Of a stretch of DNA of 64,000 bases, positions 31,372-39,381 are shown one piece after another. The notes under the pieces were generated by a model that ran no database searches, was not told the origin of the DNA, and was given only the letters and a program-made list of their open reading frames with translations. Each line of letters opens with the position of its first letter. The stretch's first letter is position 1. The stretch is from Streptomyces sp. NRRL WC-3618 (GTDB lineage Bacteria > Actinomycetota > Actinomycetes > Streptomycetales > Streptomycetaceae): positions 1 through 64,000 of the forward strand of contig NZ_LGDW01000455.1 in NCBI RefSeq assembly GCF_001280005.1, written 5' to 3'. The position numbers were made by a program, and so were the translations under genes.

Positions 31372-32186
31372 GCGGGAACCTCCTGCGGTCGGTTGGAGAC
31401 ACGGGTGACCCAGTGGTCGAGGTCGAAGCCCTCGTCGCCGGTCAGCGCCCGCCACAGCAGTACGCGGTTGAAGAGCTCCAGACGGCCGGTCGCGTGCTCG
31501 TACCAGGGGAAGACGGTGTTCAACTCCTCCGCCACACGCGGGTCCGACAGGTCCGAGGTGTCCCACAGCCGCCGCTGCCGTACGGTCGGGTTGAAGCGGA
31601 TCTTGAACATGGAGCGGCGCGTGTCGCTGTCGTTGCGCCGGCCACCGTGCCAGAGGCCGTGGTGCAGAAACACCACGGTGCCCGCCGGGCAGACCAGCCG
31701 GCTCTGGCCGCGCAGGTTCTGGTACCGGCCGGTGTCGCTCTCGTTCGTACGCCGCAGGTGGCTGCCGGGGACACTGAGCGTGCCGCCCATCTCCAGCGTC
31801 ACCTGCTGCGGGTAGTACATGAGCTGCACGTCGAACGCGTCGGCCCGTACGTCGATGATCGCGTCCCCGTGCAGCGGCTGTGCCGAGCCCTCGCGCGGCT
31901 CCCGGACGTGCACGAAGTGGTGGTCGATGTTCGGCTCGGGTCCGACGAGACTGCGCAGCGCGCCCGCGACCTCGGGCACTTCGACGAGGCGCCGCATGAA
32001 GGATCCCTCGGGACAGGCCTCGGAGACGGGCGTGCCGTACGGCACCTGCGGGATGCCGGCCTCGAAGACCTCCATGGCCTCGGTGTTCATCTCCGCGGGC
32101 ACCACGGCATCCATCCGTAGCGAGCCGTGGGCGACGAAGTGCGCCATCTGTACGGAGGTGAGCAGGCGCTCTCTGGTTGTGGTCAT
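31368..32186 (-). CDS. Phytanoyl-CoA dioxygenase (PhyH) family oxygenase
   Basis: 272 residues from ATG 32186. Double-stranded beta-helix Fe(II)/2-oxoglutarate oxygenase: the facial triad is visible as H106-G-D108 and H180 (LWHGG), with Arg190/191 available for 2-oxoglutarate. Because the triad Asp is kept it is a hydroxylase-type enzyme, not a SyrB2-like halogenase. The substrate is unknown. It lies 3.6 kb beyond the NRPS operon, separated by the GH62 gene, so a role in tailoring the peptide is possible but unsupported. It is followed by the overlapping 107-residue gene. Confidence 0.85.
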   Translation of the reverse strand: MTTTRERLLTSVQMAHFVAHGSLRMDAVVPAEMNTEAMEVFEAGIPQVPYGTPVSEACPEGSFMRRLVEVPEVAGALRSLVGPEPNIDHHFVHVREPREGSAQPLHGDAIIDVRADAFDVQLMYYPQQVTLEMGGTLSVPGSHLRRTNESDTGRYQNLRGQSRLVCPAGTVVFLHHGLWHGGRRNDSDTRRSMFKIRFNPTVRQRRLWDTSDLSDPRVAEELNTVFPWYEHATGRLELFNRVLLWRALTGDEGFDLDHWVTRVSNRPQEVPA

Positions 32187-32310
32187 GTCCACCACGGTAG
32201 GGAGCGCACCACGTCGGGCGCGTGGGCCCGGCTCACCATCACTGGTAAATTTTCCCCTCCGGGGATGGGGTAGCAGGCGCACGGGGAACGCGCCGGCGCT
32301 GACGACGACA

Positions 32311-32345
32311 GCAGGGCCGGATCGCGCGTCGCGATCCGGCCCTGC
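32311..32345. terminator. Terminator hairpin after the DUF6243 gene
   Basis: Perfect 15-bp stem (32311-32325 with 32331-32345) and a 5-base loop, 33 bases beyond the stop of the minus-strand DUF6243 gene. Confidence 0.8.
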
Positions 32346-32377
32346 CCCCTGCGGTGCCGCCCTGCGGCGGCGGTGCG

Positions 32378-32587
32378 TCAGCTCTGTGCGGTGTCGTCGC
32401 CCGTCTCCCCCACGCCCTCGGCTGTGCCTGCCTTCTCGCGCATCTTGCGCACCAGCTCCGCCTTCTGGTCGGCGGCATGCTGGCGGTCGAGGTTGCGGTG
32501 CGGGCCGTTGTTCTGCCGTTCGGCGCGGGACAGCCTCTTGCGCTTGCCGCCGCCCATGCCCACGGGGTTGTTGATGTTCTTGCTCAC
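32378..32587 (-). CDS. DUF6243-type small conserved Streptomyces protein
   Basis: 69 residues: MSKNINNPVGMGGGKRKRLSR, RQNNGPHRNLDRQHAADQKAELVRKMREKAG, then an acidic tail. Very hydrophilic, no signal or membrane segment. I recognise the start and middle as a widespread Streptomyces family of unknown function. The basic N-terminal half suggests nucleic-acid or ribosome contact, but that is only a guess. A terminator hairpin follows. Confidence 0.85.
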   Translation of the reverse strand: MSKNINNPVGMGGGKRKRLSRAERQNNGPHRNLDRQHAADQKAELVRKMREKAGTAEGVGETGDDTAQS

Positions 32588-32810
32588 GGGTTCTCCCGGA
32601 ATGATGTGAAGTGATCTACGGATTCATCGACGGGAGGCGGGCGCGGCGACACCGAAGGACGTCAGCAGGGGCCCGTCACGCTCTCACTCGAGGAACATGA
32701 CCGAGACGTTACCCGGTTCCGAGCGCCCACGGACAGCCGCCTCCTTCCAGCCGGCCGACGGACCCTGCCCCTCACCTCACGGAGGCAGGCGCATGCCCCA
32801 CCGGGCGGGG

Positions 32811-33236
32811 TCAGGTCCGGCGGCGCCTGGCGAAGGTGTAGCCGATCAAGGCGGTGCCGACGGCGACGAGACCCATGCCGACGGCTGTCTCGGCAGCACC
32901 TGGGCCGGACGCCCCTCCGAGACCGCCCGCCACTCCCCGGGAGGGTACGGAGCTCGGGCTGGAGGCGAGGGTGGGGACAGGGGTGGGGCCGACCGGCTCA
33001 GCGGAGGTGCTACTGCGCCGGGGAAGGACTTCGCAGGCGATTCCGTCATCCGGGCCCCGGTCCTCGTCCAGATGGTTTGGATCGCTGGGGTCCATGTTGA
33101 GGACCGCCTGTGCGTCTTCCTGAAAGGCGAAGTCACTGCAATTGAGGTCGTTTTGAGCATGTGCGATGCCTGACAGCGGTGCGAATGCGGCGACGACGGC
33201 CAGACATGCGCCAACCACCGTGTGGCGACATCTCAT
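32811..33236 (-). CDS. Secreted excalibur-domain protein with C-terminal membrane anchor
   Basis: 141 residues from ATG 33236. Signal peptide (MRCRHTVVGACLAVVAAFAPLSGIAHA), then an excalibur calcium-binding-like domain (LNCSDFAFQEDAQAVLNMD, SDPNHLDEDRGPDDGIACEVL) with the two Cys and the acidic DEDRGPDDG loop. A Ser/Pro/Thr-rich spacer leads to a motif GVAGGLGGA, a hydrophobic segment and the tail RRRRT. The same Gly motif, hydrophobic segment and Arg tail end the secreted protein at 37011-37580. Expected on the outer face of the membrane or wall; function unknown. Confidence 0.85.
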   Translation of the reverse strand: MRCRHTVVGACLAVVAAFAPLSGIAHAQNDLNCSDFAFQEDAQAVLNMDPSDPNHLDEDRGPDDGIACEVLPRRSSTSAEPVGPTPVPTLASSPSSVPSRGVAGGLGGASGPGAAETAVGMGLVAVGTALIGYTFARRRRT

Positions 33237-33681
33237 AGCGAGTCTCCTCCCTGTCACGTCACGTTCCCGGATCGACGCTATGGACAGCCGCGTCTTCCGG
33301 CGACCGGTGCTGGGCCGAACGAGCGGTGTGTCGGCGCGTGGTGCGCGGGCCGCGTCGGCGAGGCGGTTCGGGCTGCGCCACCTCGGCAACCCGCCTGGAC
33401 AGGCTCACGGATGGTCAGGCGCGCCTTGGGGCATCCGTGCGCGTGACCTTCGCTACCGCAAGGTCGATACTGCCGACAGCACAGTTTTCGCCCACCCGTT
33501 CACGATCCGGCCCGCCGACCTGACAAACCGTCACCACAGTCAGTCATCGAGTCAGCATCAGTACCGCCACGACCCGCTTCCGACCGTCGTCCACCGTCGA
33601 GATCACCTAGTTGCGAACACTTGCCTGACCTGCAAAGGAGCAGGTCAGGAGCCTGTCCGACAGTCTCACCAGGAGGTACCC
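33237..33681. other. Gene-free stretch before dhaK
   Basis: About 445 bases between the divergent excalibur and dhaK genes. It contains the inverted repeat at 33624-33649 and the dhaK ribosome binding site AGGAGG; I see no further gene. The open frames here have no recognisable protein features. Confidence 0.5.
33624..33649. promoter_or_regulatory. Inverted repeat just upstream of dhaK
   Basis: CCTGACCTGC (33624-33633) and GCAGGTCAGG (33640-33649) form a perfect 10-bp palindrome with a 6-base spacer, 32 bases before the dhaK start. Either an operator or a leader hairpin controlling dhaKLM. Confidence 0.5.
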
Positions 33682-34674
33682 ATGAAGATGCTCATCAACG
33701 TTCCGGAGACGGTGGTCGCCGACGCACTGCGGGGCATGGCGGCGGCCCATCCCGAGCTGACCGTCGACGTGGAGAACCGGGTGATCGTACGGCGGGACGC
33801 GCCCGTTGCCGGAAAGGTGGCCCTCGTCTCCGGTGGCGGTTCGGGGCACGAGCCGCTGCACGGAGGGTTCGTGGGGCCGGGGATGCTGTCGGCGGCCTGC
33901 CCGGGTGAGGTGTTCACGTCTCCCGTGCCCGACCAGATGGTGCGGGCCGCTGCTGCCGTGGACAGCGGGGCGGGCGTCCTGTTCGTGGTGAAGAACTACA
34001 CCGGCGACGTTCTCAACTTCGACATGGCGGCCGAACTCGCCGAGGACGAGGGTATCCAGGTCGCGAAGGTCCTCGTCAACGACGACGTCGCCGTGACCGA
34101 CAGCCTCTACACGGCCGGGCGGCGCGGGACGGGCGGCACCCTGTTCGTGGAGAAGATCGCCGGGGCCGCGGCGGACGAGGGGCGCCCGTTGGAGCAGGTG
34201 CGTTCCGTCGCCCAGCGGGTCAATGACAGTTCCCGCAGTTTCAGTGTCGCGCTCGGCGCCTGCACCACTCCCGCCAAGGGCAGCCCCACCTTCGATCTGC
34301 CGCCGGGCGCGCTGGAGTTGGGCGTGGGCATCCACGGCGAGCCCGGCCGGGAGCGGCGGCCGATGATGACGTCGGGGGAGATCGCCGACTTCGCGGTGGA
34401 GGCCGTACTGGAGGATCTGGACCCGCGCAACCCCGTGCTGCTGCTGGTCAACGGGATGGGCGCGACGCCGCTGCTGGAGCTGTACGGGTTCAACGCCGAG
34501 GTGCAGCGCGTACTGGCCGGGCGCGGGGTCGCCGTGGCCCGCACGCTGGTCGGCAACTACGTCACCTCGCTCGACATGGCCGGTGCCTCGGTGACCCTGT
34601 GCGAGATCGACGAGGAGCTGCTGCGACTGTGGGACGCGCCGGTGCGGACGGCGGGTCTGCGCTGGGGCATGTGA
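33682..34674 (+). CDS. dhaK: Dihydroxyacetone kinase, DhaK subunit
   Basis: 330 residues, ATG 33682 with AGGAGG 5-10 bases upstream. DhaK binds dihydroxyacetone covalently through a histidine; the motif GIHGEPG with that histidine is present, as are GGGSGHEPLHGGFVG near the N-terminus and VKNYTGDVLNF. With DhaL and DhaM it phosphorylates dihydroxyacetone at the expense of PEP through the PTS. First gene of a three-gene operon. Confidence 0.95.
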   Translation: MKMLINVPETVVADALRGMAAAHPELTVDVENRVIVRRDAPVAGKVALVSGGGSGHEPLHGGFVGPGMLSAACPGEVFTSPVPDQMVRAAAAVDSGAGVLFVVKNYTGDVLNFDMAAELAEDEGIQVAKVLVNDDVAVTDSLYTAGRRGTGGTLFVEKIAGAAADEGRPLEQVRSVAQRVNDSSRSFSVALGACTTPAKGSPTFDLPPGALELGVGIHGEPGRERRPMMTSGEIADFAVEAVLEDLDPRNPVLLLVNGMGATPLLELYGFNAEVQRVLAGRGVAVARTLVGNYVTSLDMAGASVTLCEIDEELLRLWDAPVRTAGLRWGM

Positions 34675-34745
34675 GCCCGGCCGGGCGACTGGCTGTCAGC
34701 CCGGGTGCGACAGTGACCGACGTACCTACCACGCAAGGAGACCCT

Positions 34746-35345
34746 GTGCTCGACGCCGACTTCTTCCGCCGCTGGATGGCGGCGACGGCGGTGTCCGTCG
34801 GCCATGAGGCGGAGCGGCTCACCGCCCTGGACTCGCCGATCGGCGACGCCGACCACGGCAGCAACCTGCGGCGCGGCTTCGACGCCGTGGCCGCCGTCGT
34901 GGAGAAGGACGCGCCGGACACGCCGGGCGCCGTCCTCACCCTCGCCGGACGCCGGCTCATCTCGACGGTCGGCGGCGCGTCCGGACCCCTGTACGGAACG
35001 TTGCTGCGCCGCACAGGCAAAGCGCTCGGCGAGGCGGCCGAGGTGAGCGCGGAGCAGTTCGCGCAGGCGCTGCGCGCCGGAGTGGACGCCGTGATGGCGC
35101 TCGGCGGTGCGGCGCCCGGCGACAAGACGATGATCGACGCTCTCGTACCCGCCGTGGACGCCCTAGGTGACTCGTTCGCCGCGGCGCGCACGGCCGCCGA
35201 GCAGGGCGCCCTCGCGACCACGCCCCTGATCGCCCGTAAGGGCAGGGCGAGTTATCTCGGTGAGCGCAGCGTCGGTCACCAGGATCCGGGGGCCACCTCG
35301 GCGGCACTGCTGATCGCGGCGCTCGCGGAGACCGCCGGTGAGTGA
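34746..35345 (+). CDS. dhaL: Dihydroxyacetone kinase, DhaL (ADP-binding) subunit
   Basis: 199 residues from GTG 34746, AAGGAG 5 bases upstream. ADP/Mg-binding motif SPIGDADHGSN, plus GGASGPLYGTLLRR and GDKTMIDAL, all diagnostic. The bound ADP acts as a cofactor phosphorylated by DhaM and passes phosphate to the substrate on DhaK. It follows dhaK by 71 bases and overlaps dhaM by 8 bases. Confidence 0.95.
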   Translation: MLDADFFRRWMAATAVSVGHEAERLTALDSPIGDADHGSNLRRGFDAVAAVVEKDAPDTPGAVLTLAGRRLISTVGGASGPLYGTLLRRTGKALGEAAEVSAEQFAQALRAGVDAVMALGGAAPGDKTMIDALVPAVDALGDSFAAARTAAEQGALATTPLIARKGRASYLGERSVGHQDPGATSAALLIAALAETAGE

Positions 35346-35766
35346 CGACAACGGCCTGGGCGGCGAGAGGTTGGTCGGGGTCGTGCTGGTGTCGCACAGC
35401 GCGGCGGTGGCGGCCTCGGTGGCGGATCTGGCCCGGGGGCTCGTGGGCGCGGGTGCGAGCGTTCCCGTCGCGCCGGCGGGCGGCACCGAGTCCGGCGGGC
35501 TCGGCACGAGCGTGGAGCTGATCACCGCGGCGGCCCGTTCGGTGGACCGGGGTGCCGGAGTCGCCGTCCTGATGGATCTGGGCAGCGCGGTCCTCACGGT
35601 GAAGGCGCTGCTGGCGGAGGGTGACGAACTCCCGGCCGGCACCCGGCTGGTGGACGCGCCGTTCGTCGAGGGAGCGGTGGCGGCGGTCGTCACGGCGTCG
35701 ACGGGAGCGGACCTGGCGGCGGTCGAGACGGCGGCCGCGGAGGCGTACACGTACCGGAAGGTGTGA
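35338..35766 (+). CDS. dhaM: PTS-dependent dihydroxyacetone kinase phosphotransferase DhaM
   Basis: 142 residues from GTG 35338, overlapping dhaL by 8 bases. Only the EIIA-mannose-like domain is present, with the phosphoryl-accepting histidine in VLVSHSAAVA; the HPr and EI-like domains of enterobacterial DhaM are absent, so phosphate must come from the general HPr. GGLGTSVELI and LMDLGSAVLT fit the family. Confidence 0.93.
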   Translation: MSDDNGLGGERLVGVVLVSHSAAVAASVADLARGLVGAGASVPVAPAGGTESGGLGTSVELITAAARSVDRGAGVAVLMDLGSAVLTVKALLAEGDELPAGTRLVDAPFVEGAVAAVVTASTGADLAAVETAAAEAYTYRKV

Positions 35767-35838
35767 GGGAGGGGAGGAAGTGGCGGGGAACGGCCCCCGC
35801 CCCCTCTCCCACCGCCCGCGCGTCGGGAGCGGTTCGGC

Positions 35839-36570
35839 TCAGCCGCCGTCCACGCTCTCGTCGCTCTCCTCGACGGTGTCGACCGAGTCGGCCTGGCCCA
35901 CGAACTGTTTCGCCAGCTGCTCTCCCGTCTCCACGGCCGCCGCGTGGTCCTCGATCGGCGACACCCTGGAGTTCTTGAACACGATGTAGGTGACCCCGGA
36001 GGGGGCCCCGCCGCCGTGCGGGTCGGGGTTGATGCCGAGCCCGTAGGCGGTGGCGTAGGACGCCTCGCCGATGATGTCGCGCGGGCCGGTGTCGCCGACG
36101 ACCGCGTACTGCACGCGGTCCCGGTAGACGACGGCGGCGACCGAGCCGCCCCGGATGCCGGAGTCACGGTAGTTCCAGATGCTGCTGGCGGCCGGTACGA
36201 CGATGAACGGCAGGCGTTGGGGGTCCAGTTGGCGGCCGTCGGACTGCTGGTAGGCGGTGCTGTCGGCGAAGTACGGGTCGGTGTGGCTGTTGCAGCGCGG
36301 ACCCGGGCTGCCGTCGCAGTCGATGTCCATGTCGGCCTTCCAGAAGACGGCCTCCTCGGTCCCGCAGACAGGGATGTCCGCCGGGGTTCCCGCGTCGCTG
36401 CGATAGTGGCCGTGGGACACGGGCGCGCAGTCACGCACCTTGGCCAGCAGGTCGGCGGCCCGGACGCTGCCCTCGTACCGCACCGGCTCGTTCGAGTGGA
36501 CGGCGGCGGGCAGGGTCGGGGCGAGCAGGGCGGCGCCGGCCACGGCGAGCGTCAGCGTGTGGACACGCAC
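35839..36570 (-). CDS. Secreted GH75 chitosanase
   Basis: 243 residues, GTG start at 36570 with GGAAAGG upstream. Signal peptide MRVHTLTLAVAGAALLAPTLPAAVHS. The catalytic region matches fungal/Streptomyces GH75 endo-chitosanases: FWKADMDIDCDGSPG with the catalytic Asp, YAVVGDTGP and IIGEAS with the catalytic Glu. It cleaves chitosan outside the cell. An unusual acidic tail (SVDTVEESDESVDGG) ends the protein. It converges with dhaM. Confidence 0.88.
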   Translation of the reverse strand: MRVHTLTLAVAGAALLAPTLPAAVHSNEPVRYEGSVRAADLLAKVRDCAPVSHGHYRSDAGTPADIPVCGTEEAVFWKADMDIDCDGSPGPRCNSHTDPYFADSTAYQQSDGRQLDPQRLPFIVVPAASSIWNYRDSGIRGGSVAAVVYRDRVQYAVVGDTGPRDIIGEASYATAYGLGINPDPHGGGAPSGVTYIVFKNSRVSPIEDHAAAVETGEQLAKQFVGQADSVDTVEESDESVDGG

Positions 36571-37010
36571 GATAGGGGGCCTTTCCTGGGGGATCTGACG
36601 GACACTCGGTCCAATCTGGTGCCGGTCCGATCACGCGTCCACCATTAGGGGGCCGTACGGTGCACACCCCGAACTCCCCACAGGGACCGGATGTCTGAGC
36701 GCGTGTCGGCTCCGGCCGCCCGACCCGCCCGCACCGGCGCCGGTTGCGCGACGACAGCGGGCAGCGCGCCCGGATCGCGCGTCGGGTACGGATCAGGGCA
36801 CGGCCGCCGGACGGAACGTGGGGGCAGAGTTCGCCCTCACGGCCCCTCAGCGGTCCGCCGTACGAACGAATCCGTCACCTGCCCGGTGGCTGTCCGGGTG
36901 CGGGCCGGGCCGGGGGCACGTTGGCTGGCCCCGAGGCAGCACGGGCGATCCCCGACCCCTCGGCGGCGCATGGGACGTACCGCCAACCGTGCCGCCGGAG
37001 GGCAGTCCAC
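36571..37010. other. Gene-free stretch between divergent secreted-protein genes
   Basis: About 440 bases between the chitosanase start and the start at 37011. It must hold both promoters. A long frame runs in from 36744 but has no conserved features before Met at 37011. I see no strong repeat. Confidence 0.45.
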
Positions 37011-37580
37011 ATGCGAACCGTTCCACTCCTCCTCCGATCCGGCCTGACCGTGGCAGCCGTCGCCGCGCTGCCGCTCGCCGTCACCGCCCAGACCGCCTCG
37101 GCGGCCGGGATCTCCGTGAGCACCAGCGGGTCGACGGTGTCGGTGACCACCAGCGCGTGCTTTACCAGCAACGGCAGCGGCTTCGGCAGCGCATCTCTCC
37201 TCAACAGCAGCCAGCGGACCTTCGACGAAGGGCGTGTGGTCATGCTCTCGGGGACGAGCACCAGTCAGTCAGCTGTCTGGTCCAACGTCCCCACCGGCAC
37301 CCACACCGTCACCGTGCGCTGCGCGAACGGCGTCACGGCCGGTTCCCAGGCGGTCATCGTCAGCACCGCCCCCACCCCGACCGCCCCTTCCCCGACGATC
37401 TCCGCCCCGACCATCTCCGCCACGGCCTCCTCCCCCAGCCGAGGTGTCATGGGCGGCCTTGGCGGCGCCGCCAAGGACTACGGCACCCTCACCCTGGCGG
37501 CGGGCGGCGTACTCGTCGCGGGCGGCGTGGTGGCGGCGGCCTGGGTACTGCGCCGTCGATCCAAGCCCCACCGGCTCTGA
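37011..37580 (+). CDS. Secreted protein with GVMGGLGGA C-terminal anchor
   Basis: 189 residues from ATG 37011 (GGAGGG upstream). Signal peptide MRTVPLLLRSGLTVAAVAALPLAVTAQTASAA; a beta-rich domain of about 95 residues with Thr/Ser-rich strands (VSTSGSTVSVTTSACF, GTHTVTVRC) and one disulfide-like Cys pair; a Pro/Thr spacer; then SRGVMGGLGGA, a hydrophobic segment and RRRSKPHRL. The end is the same arrangement as in the excalibur protein at 32811-33236. Function unknown; expected to be displayed on the surface. Confidence 0.8.
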   Translation: MRTVPLLLRSGLTVAAVAALPLAVTAQTASAAGISVSTSGSTVSVTTSACFTSNGSGFGSASLLNSSQRTFDEGRVVMLSGTSTSQSAVWSNVPTGTHTVTVRCANGVTAGSQAVIVSTAPTPTAPSPTISAPTISATASSPSRGVMGGLGGAAKDYGTLTLAAGGVLVAGGVVAAAWVLRRRSKPHRL

Positions 37581-37595
37581 TCGGGGACCACACAC

Positions 37596-37635
37596 ACGGC
37601 CGGTGGCCGCCCGAACGAGGGCGGCCACCGGCCGT
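37596..37635. terminator. Bidirectional terminator hairpin
   Basis: Perfect 17-bp stem (37596-37612 with 37619-37635) with a 6-base loop, squeezed between two converging stop codons (37580 and 37637). Confidence 0.88.
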
Positions 37636-37636
37636 T

Positions 37637-38458
37637 CTACGCGTGCTGGGCGCAGACTCCGATCACCACGTTCGCGTACAGCTCCTCCGACACCGCGAGC
37701 CGGGTGAGCAGGCCGCCCGCCTCGAACGCCTCGGTCGCCGACGGTGCCTGGCGTTCGCTCGTCTCGACGAGGAGGCAGCCGCCGGGGGCGAGCCACTGTC
37801 GTGCCCCGGCGGCGACCCGGCGGAGTACGTCGAGGCCGTCGCCGCCGCCGTCCAGGGCGACCAGGGGTTCGTGGTCGCGCGCTTCCGGGGGCAGCAGGCC
37901 GACCTCCTCGGTGGGGACGTAGGGCACGTTGGCGGCGAGGATGCCGACCCGGCCGCGCAGGTCGGCGGGCAGGGCGTCGAACAGGTCGCCCTCGTGGGCG
38001 TGGCCGCCGTACGGGGCGACATTGCGGCGGGCGCAGCGCACGGCCACGGGGTCGATGTCGGCGGCGTGCAGTTCGACGCCGGTGAGTACGGCGGCCAGCG
38101 CGGCGCCGACCGCGCCCGAACCGCAGCACAGGTCCACGACGACGGACGCGTCCGGGGCCTGGGCGAGGGCCTCGGCGACCAGGAACTCGGTGCGTCTGCG
38201 CGGTACGAAGACGCCGGTCTCGACGGTGATGCGCAGACCGCCGAACTCGGCCCAGCCCAGGACGTGTTCGAGCGGCAGGCCCGAGGCGCGGCGGGCGACC
38301 ATGGCGGCCAGCTCCTGCGGATCGCGGGCGGCGGAGAGTATCAACCGTGCCTCGTCCTCGGCGAAGACACAGCCGGCCGCGCGCAGGGCGGCGACGACGG
38401 GAGCCGGGGAGGAGTCGAGCGAGGAAGACGACGAAGAGGAGGAAGAACTGGAGGGCAT
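37637..38458 (-). CDS. PrmC/HemK-like N5-glutamine methyltransferase homologue
   Basis: 273 residues. SAM-binding motif VVDLCCGSGAVGAAL and, in place of the canonical NPPY, the variant NVPY. The first residues are a run of 11 serines using mixed codons, which is not part of the family. Relatives methylate release factors or ribosomal proteins; the changed NPPY first Pro and the presence of a separate housekeeping PrmC in most Streptomyces suggest a side-branch enzyme with unknown substrate. Confidence 0.78.
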   Translation of the reverse strand: MPSSSSSSSSSSSLDSSPAPVVAALRAAGCVFAEDEARLILSAARDPQELAAMVARRASGLPLEHVLGWAEFGGLRITVETGVFVPRRRTEFLVAEALAQAPDASVVVDLCCGSGAVGAALAAVLTGVELHAADIDPVAVRCARRNVAPYGGHAHEGDLFDALPADLRGRVGILAANVPYVPTEEVGLLPPEARDHEPLVALDGGGDGLDVLRRVAAGARQWLAPGGCLLVETSERQAPSATEAFEAGGLLTRLAVSEELYANVVIGVCAQHA

Positions 38459-38584
38459 GGAGCCGAGAGCCTTTCGGAAGCCGAAGGGCGCTCTCGCGGT
38501 CGCCTAGCGGAGGCGGTCCGCGCTGCCTTGAGGTGAGAGCACCCGACCTGACACAGCGGTAATGGGTCTCACCTCCCAGATGAT

Positions 38585-38612
38585 GTCCGGCTGGGGCGTT
38601 CCACAGCCGGAC
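38585..38612. terminator. Possible terminator after the GNAT gene
   Basis: Nine-bp stem (GTCCGGCTG with CAGCCGGAC) and 10-base loop about 50 bases past the stop of the minus-strand GNAT gene. Confidence 0.45.
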
Positions 38613-38664
38613 GGCAACACTACCCGAACCGTCGGGCTCGGGCAGCCCGCACGGCGCATCCCGG

Positions 38665-39381
38665 CTACGGCACTACCAACTCCCTCTCGTCACCCAGGTG
38701 TTCGGGCACCCGGGCGCCCATGAACGCGGTCGTGCGGCGCAGCCGGAAACCGAGGGACTCGTACAGCCGGATGGCGTTGGTGTTCTCGGCGGCGGTGTGC
38801 AGGAAGGGGGTTTCGCCGCGGGCGCGGATGCCGTGGGCGACGGCGAGGATCAGCCGGGTGGCGAGGCCCTCGCCACGGGCGGCGGGGTCGGTGCAGACCG
38901 CGCTGATCTCGGTCCAGCCCGGCGGGTGCAGCCGCTCCCCCGCCATGGCGACGAGTGCGCCGCCCCGGCGGATCCCGAGATAGGTGCCCAGTTCGACGGT
39001 GCGGGGCAGGAACGGCCCGGGCCGGGTGCGGGCGACCAGGTCCATCATCTCGGGCACGTCGGCCGGGCCCAGCTCCACGGCTTCCGGATCCGGGGCGGTG
39101 GTCACCTGGTCGTCCACCAACTGCACGCCCTCCGCGTGGAAGGTGATGTCCCAGCCGTCCGGGACCTGTCCCTGGAAACCGAGCAGCGGGACGTCCGCCC
39201 CCGGCCCGGCGAGCGCGGCGAGGTCCGCCCAGTCGCGGTCGTCCGGTTCGGCGGGCAGGGCGATCCAGGGCGTCACGTCGACGGGGTAGCGCACGAGCCG
39301 GCCCCGCCATTCGGCGAAGTGGGCGTGCGGGCCGGTGAGGGCGGCGAGCGCGGGGTGGTCGAGGGGGTGGGCGGTGCTCAT
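38665..39381 (-). CDS. GNAT family N-acetyltransferase
   Basis: 238 residues. The acetyl-CoA-binding motif is in the C-terminal half: ISAVCTDPAARGEGLATRLI, followed by HTAAENTNAIRLYESLGF, typical of the FR47/GNAT fold. The N-terminal about 100 residues are a degenerate extra domain. Substrate unknown. Its ATG overlaps the stop of the quinone oxidoreductase gene, so both form one transcript. Confidence 0.88.
   Translation of the reverse strand: MSTAHPLDHPALAALTGPHAHFAEWRGRLVRYPVDVTPWIALPAEPDDRDWADLAALAGPGADVPLLGFQGQVPDGWDITFHAEGVQLVDDQVTTAPDPEAVELGPADVPEMMDLVARTRPGPFLPRTVELGTYLGIRRGGALVAMAGERLHPPGWTEISAVCTDPAARGEGLATRLILAVAHGIRARGETPFLHTAAENTNAIRLYESLGFRLRRTTAFMGARVPEHLGDERELVVP

Noticed and set aside
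31368..32186. PhyH protein as a SyrB2-like halogenase for trans-loaded Thr
   Set aside because: The facial triad Asp (H106-G-D108) is kept; halogenases of this family have Gly or Ala there.
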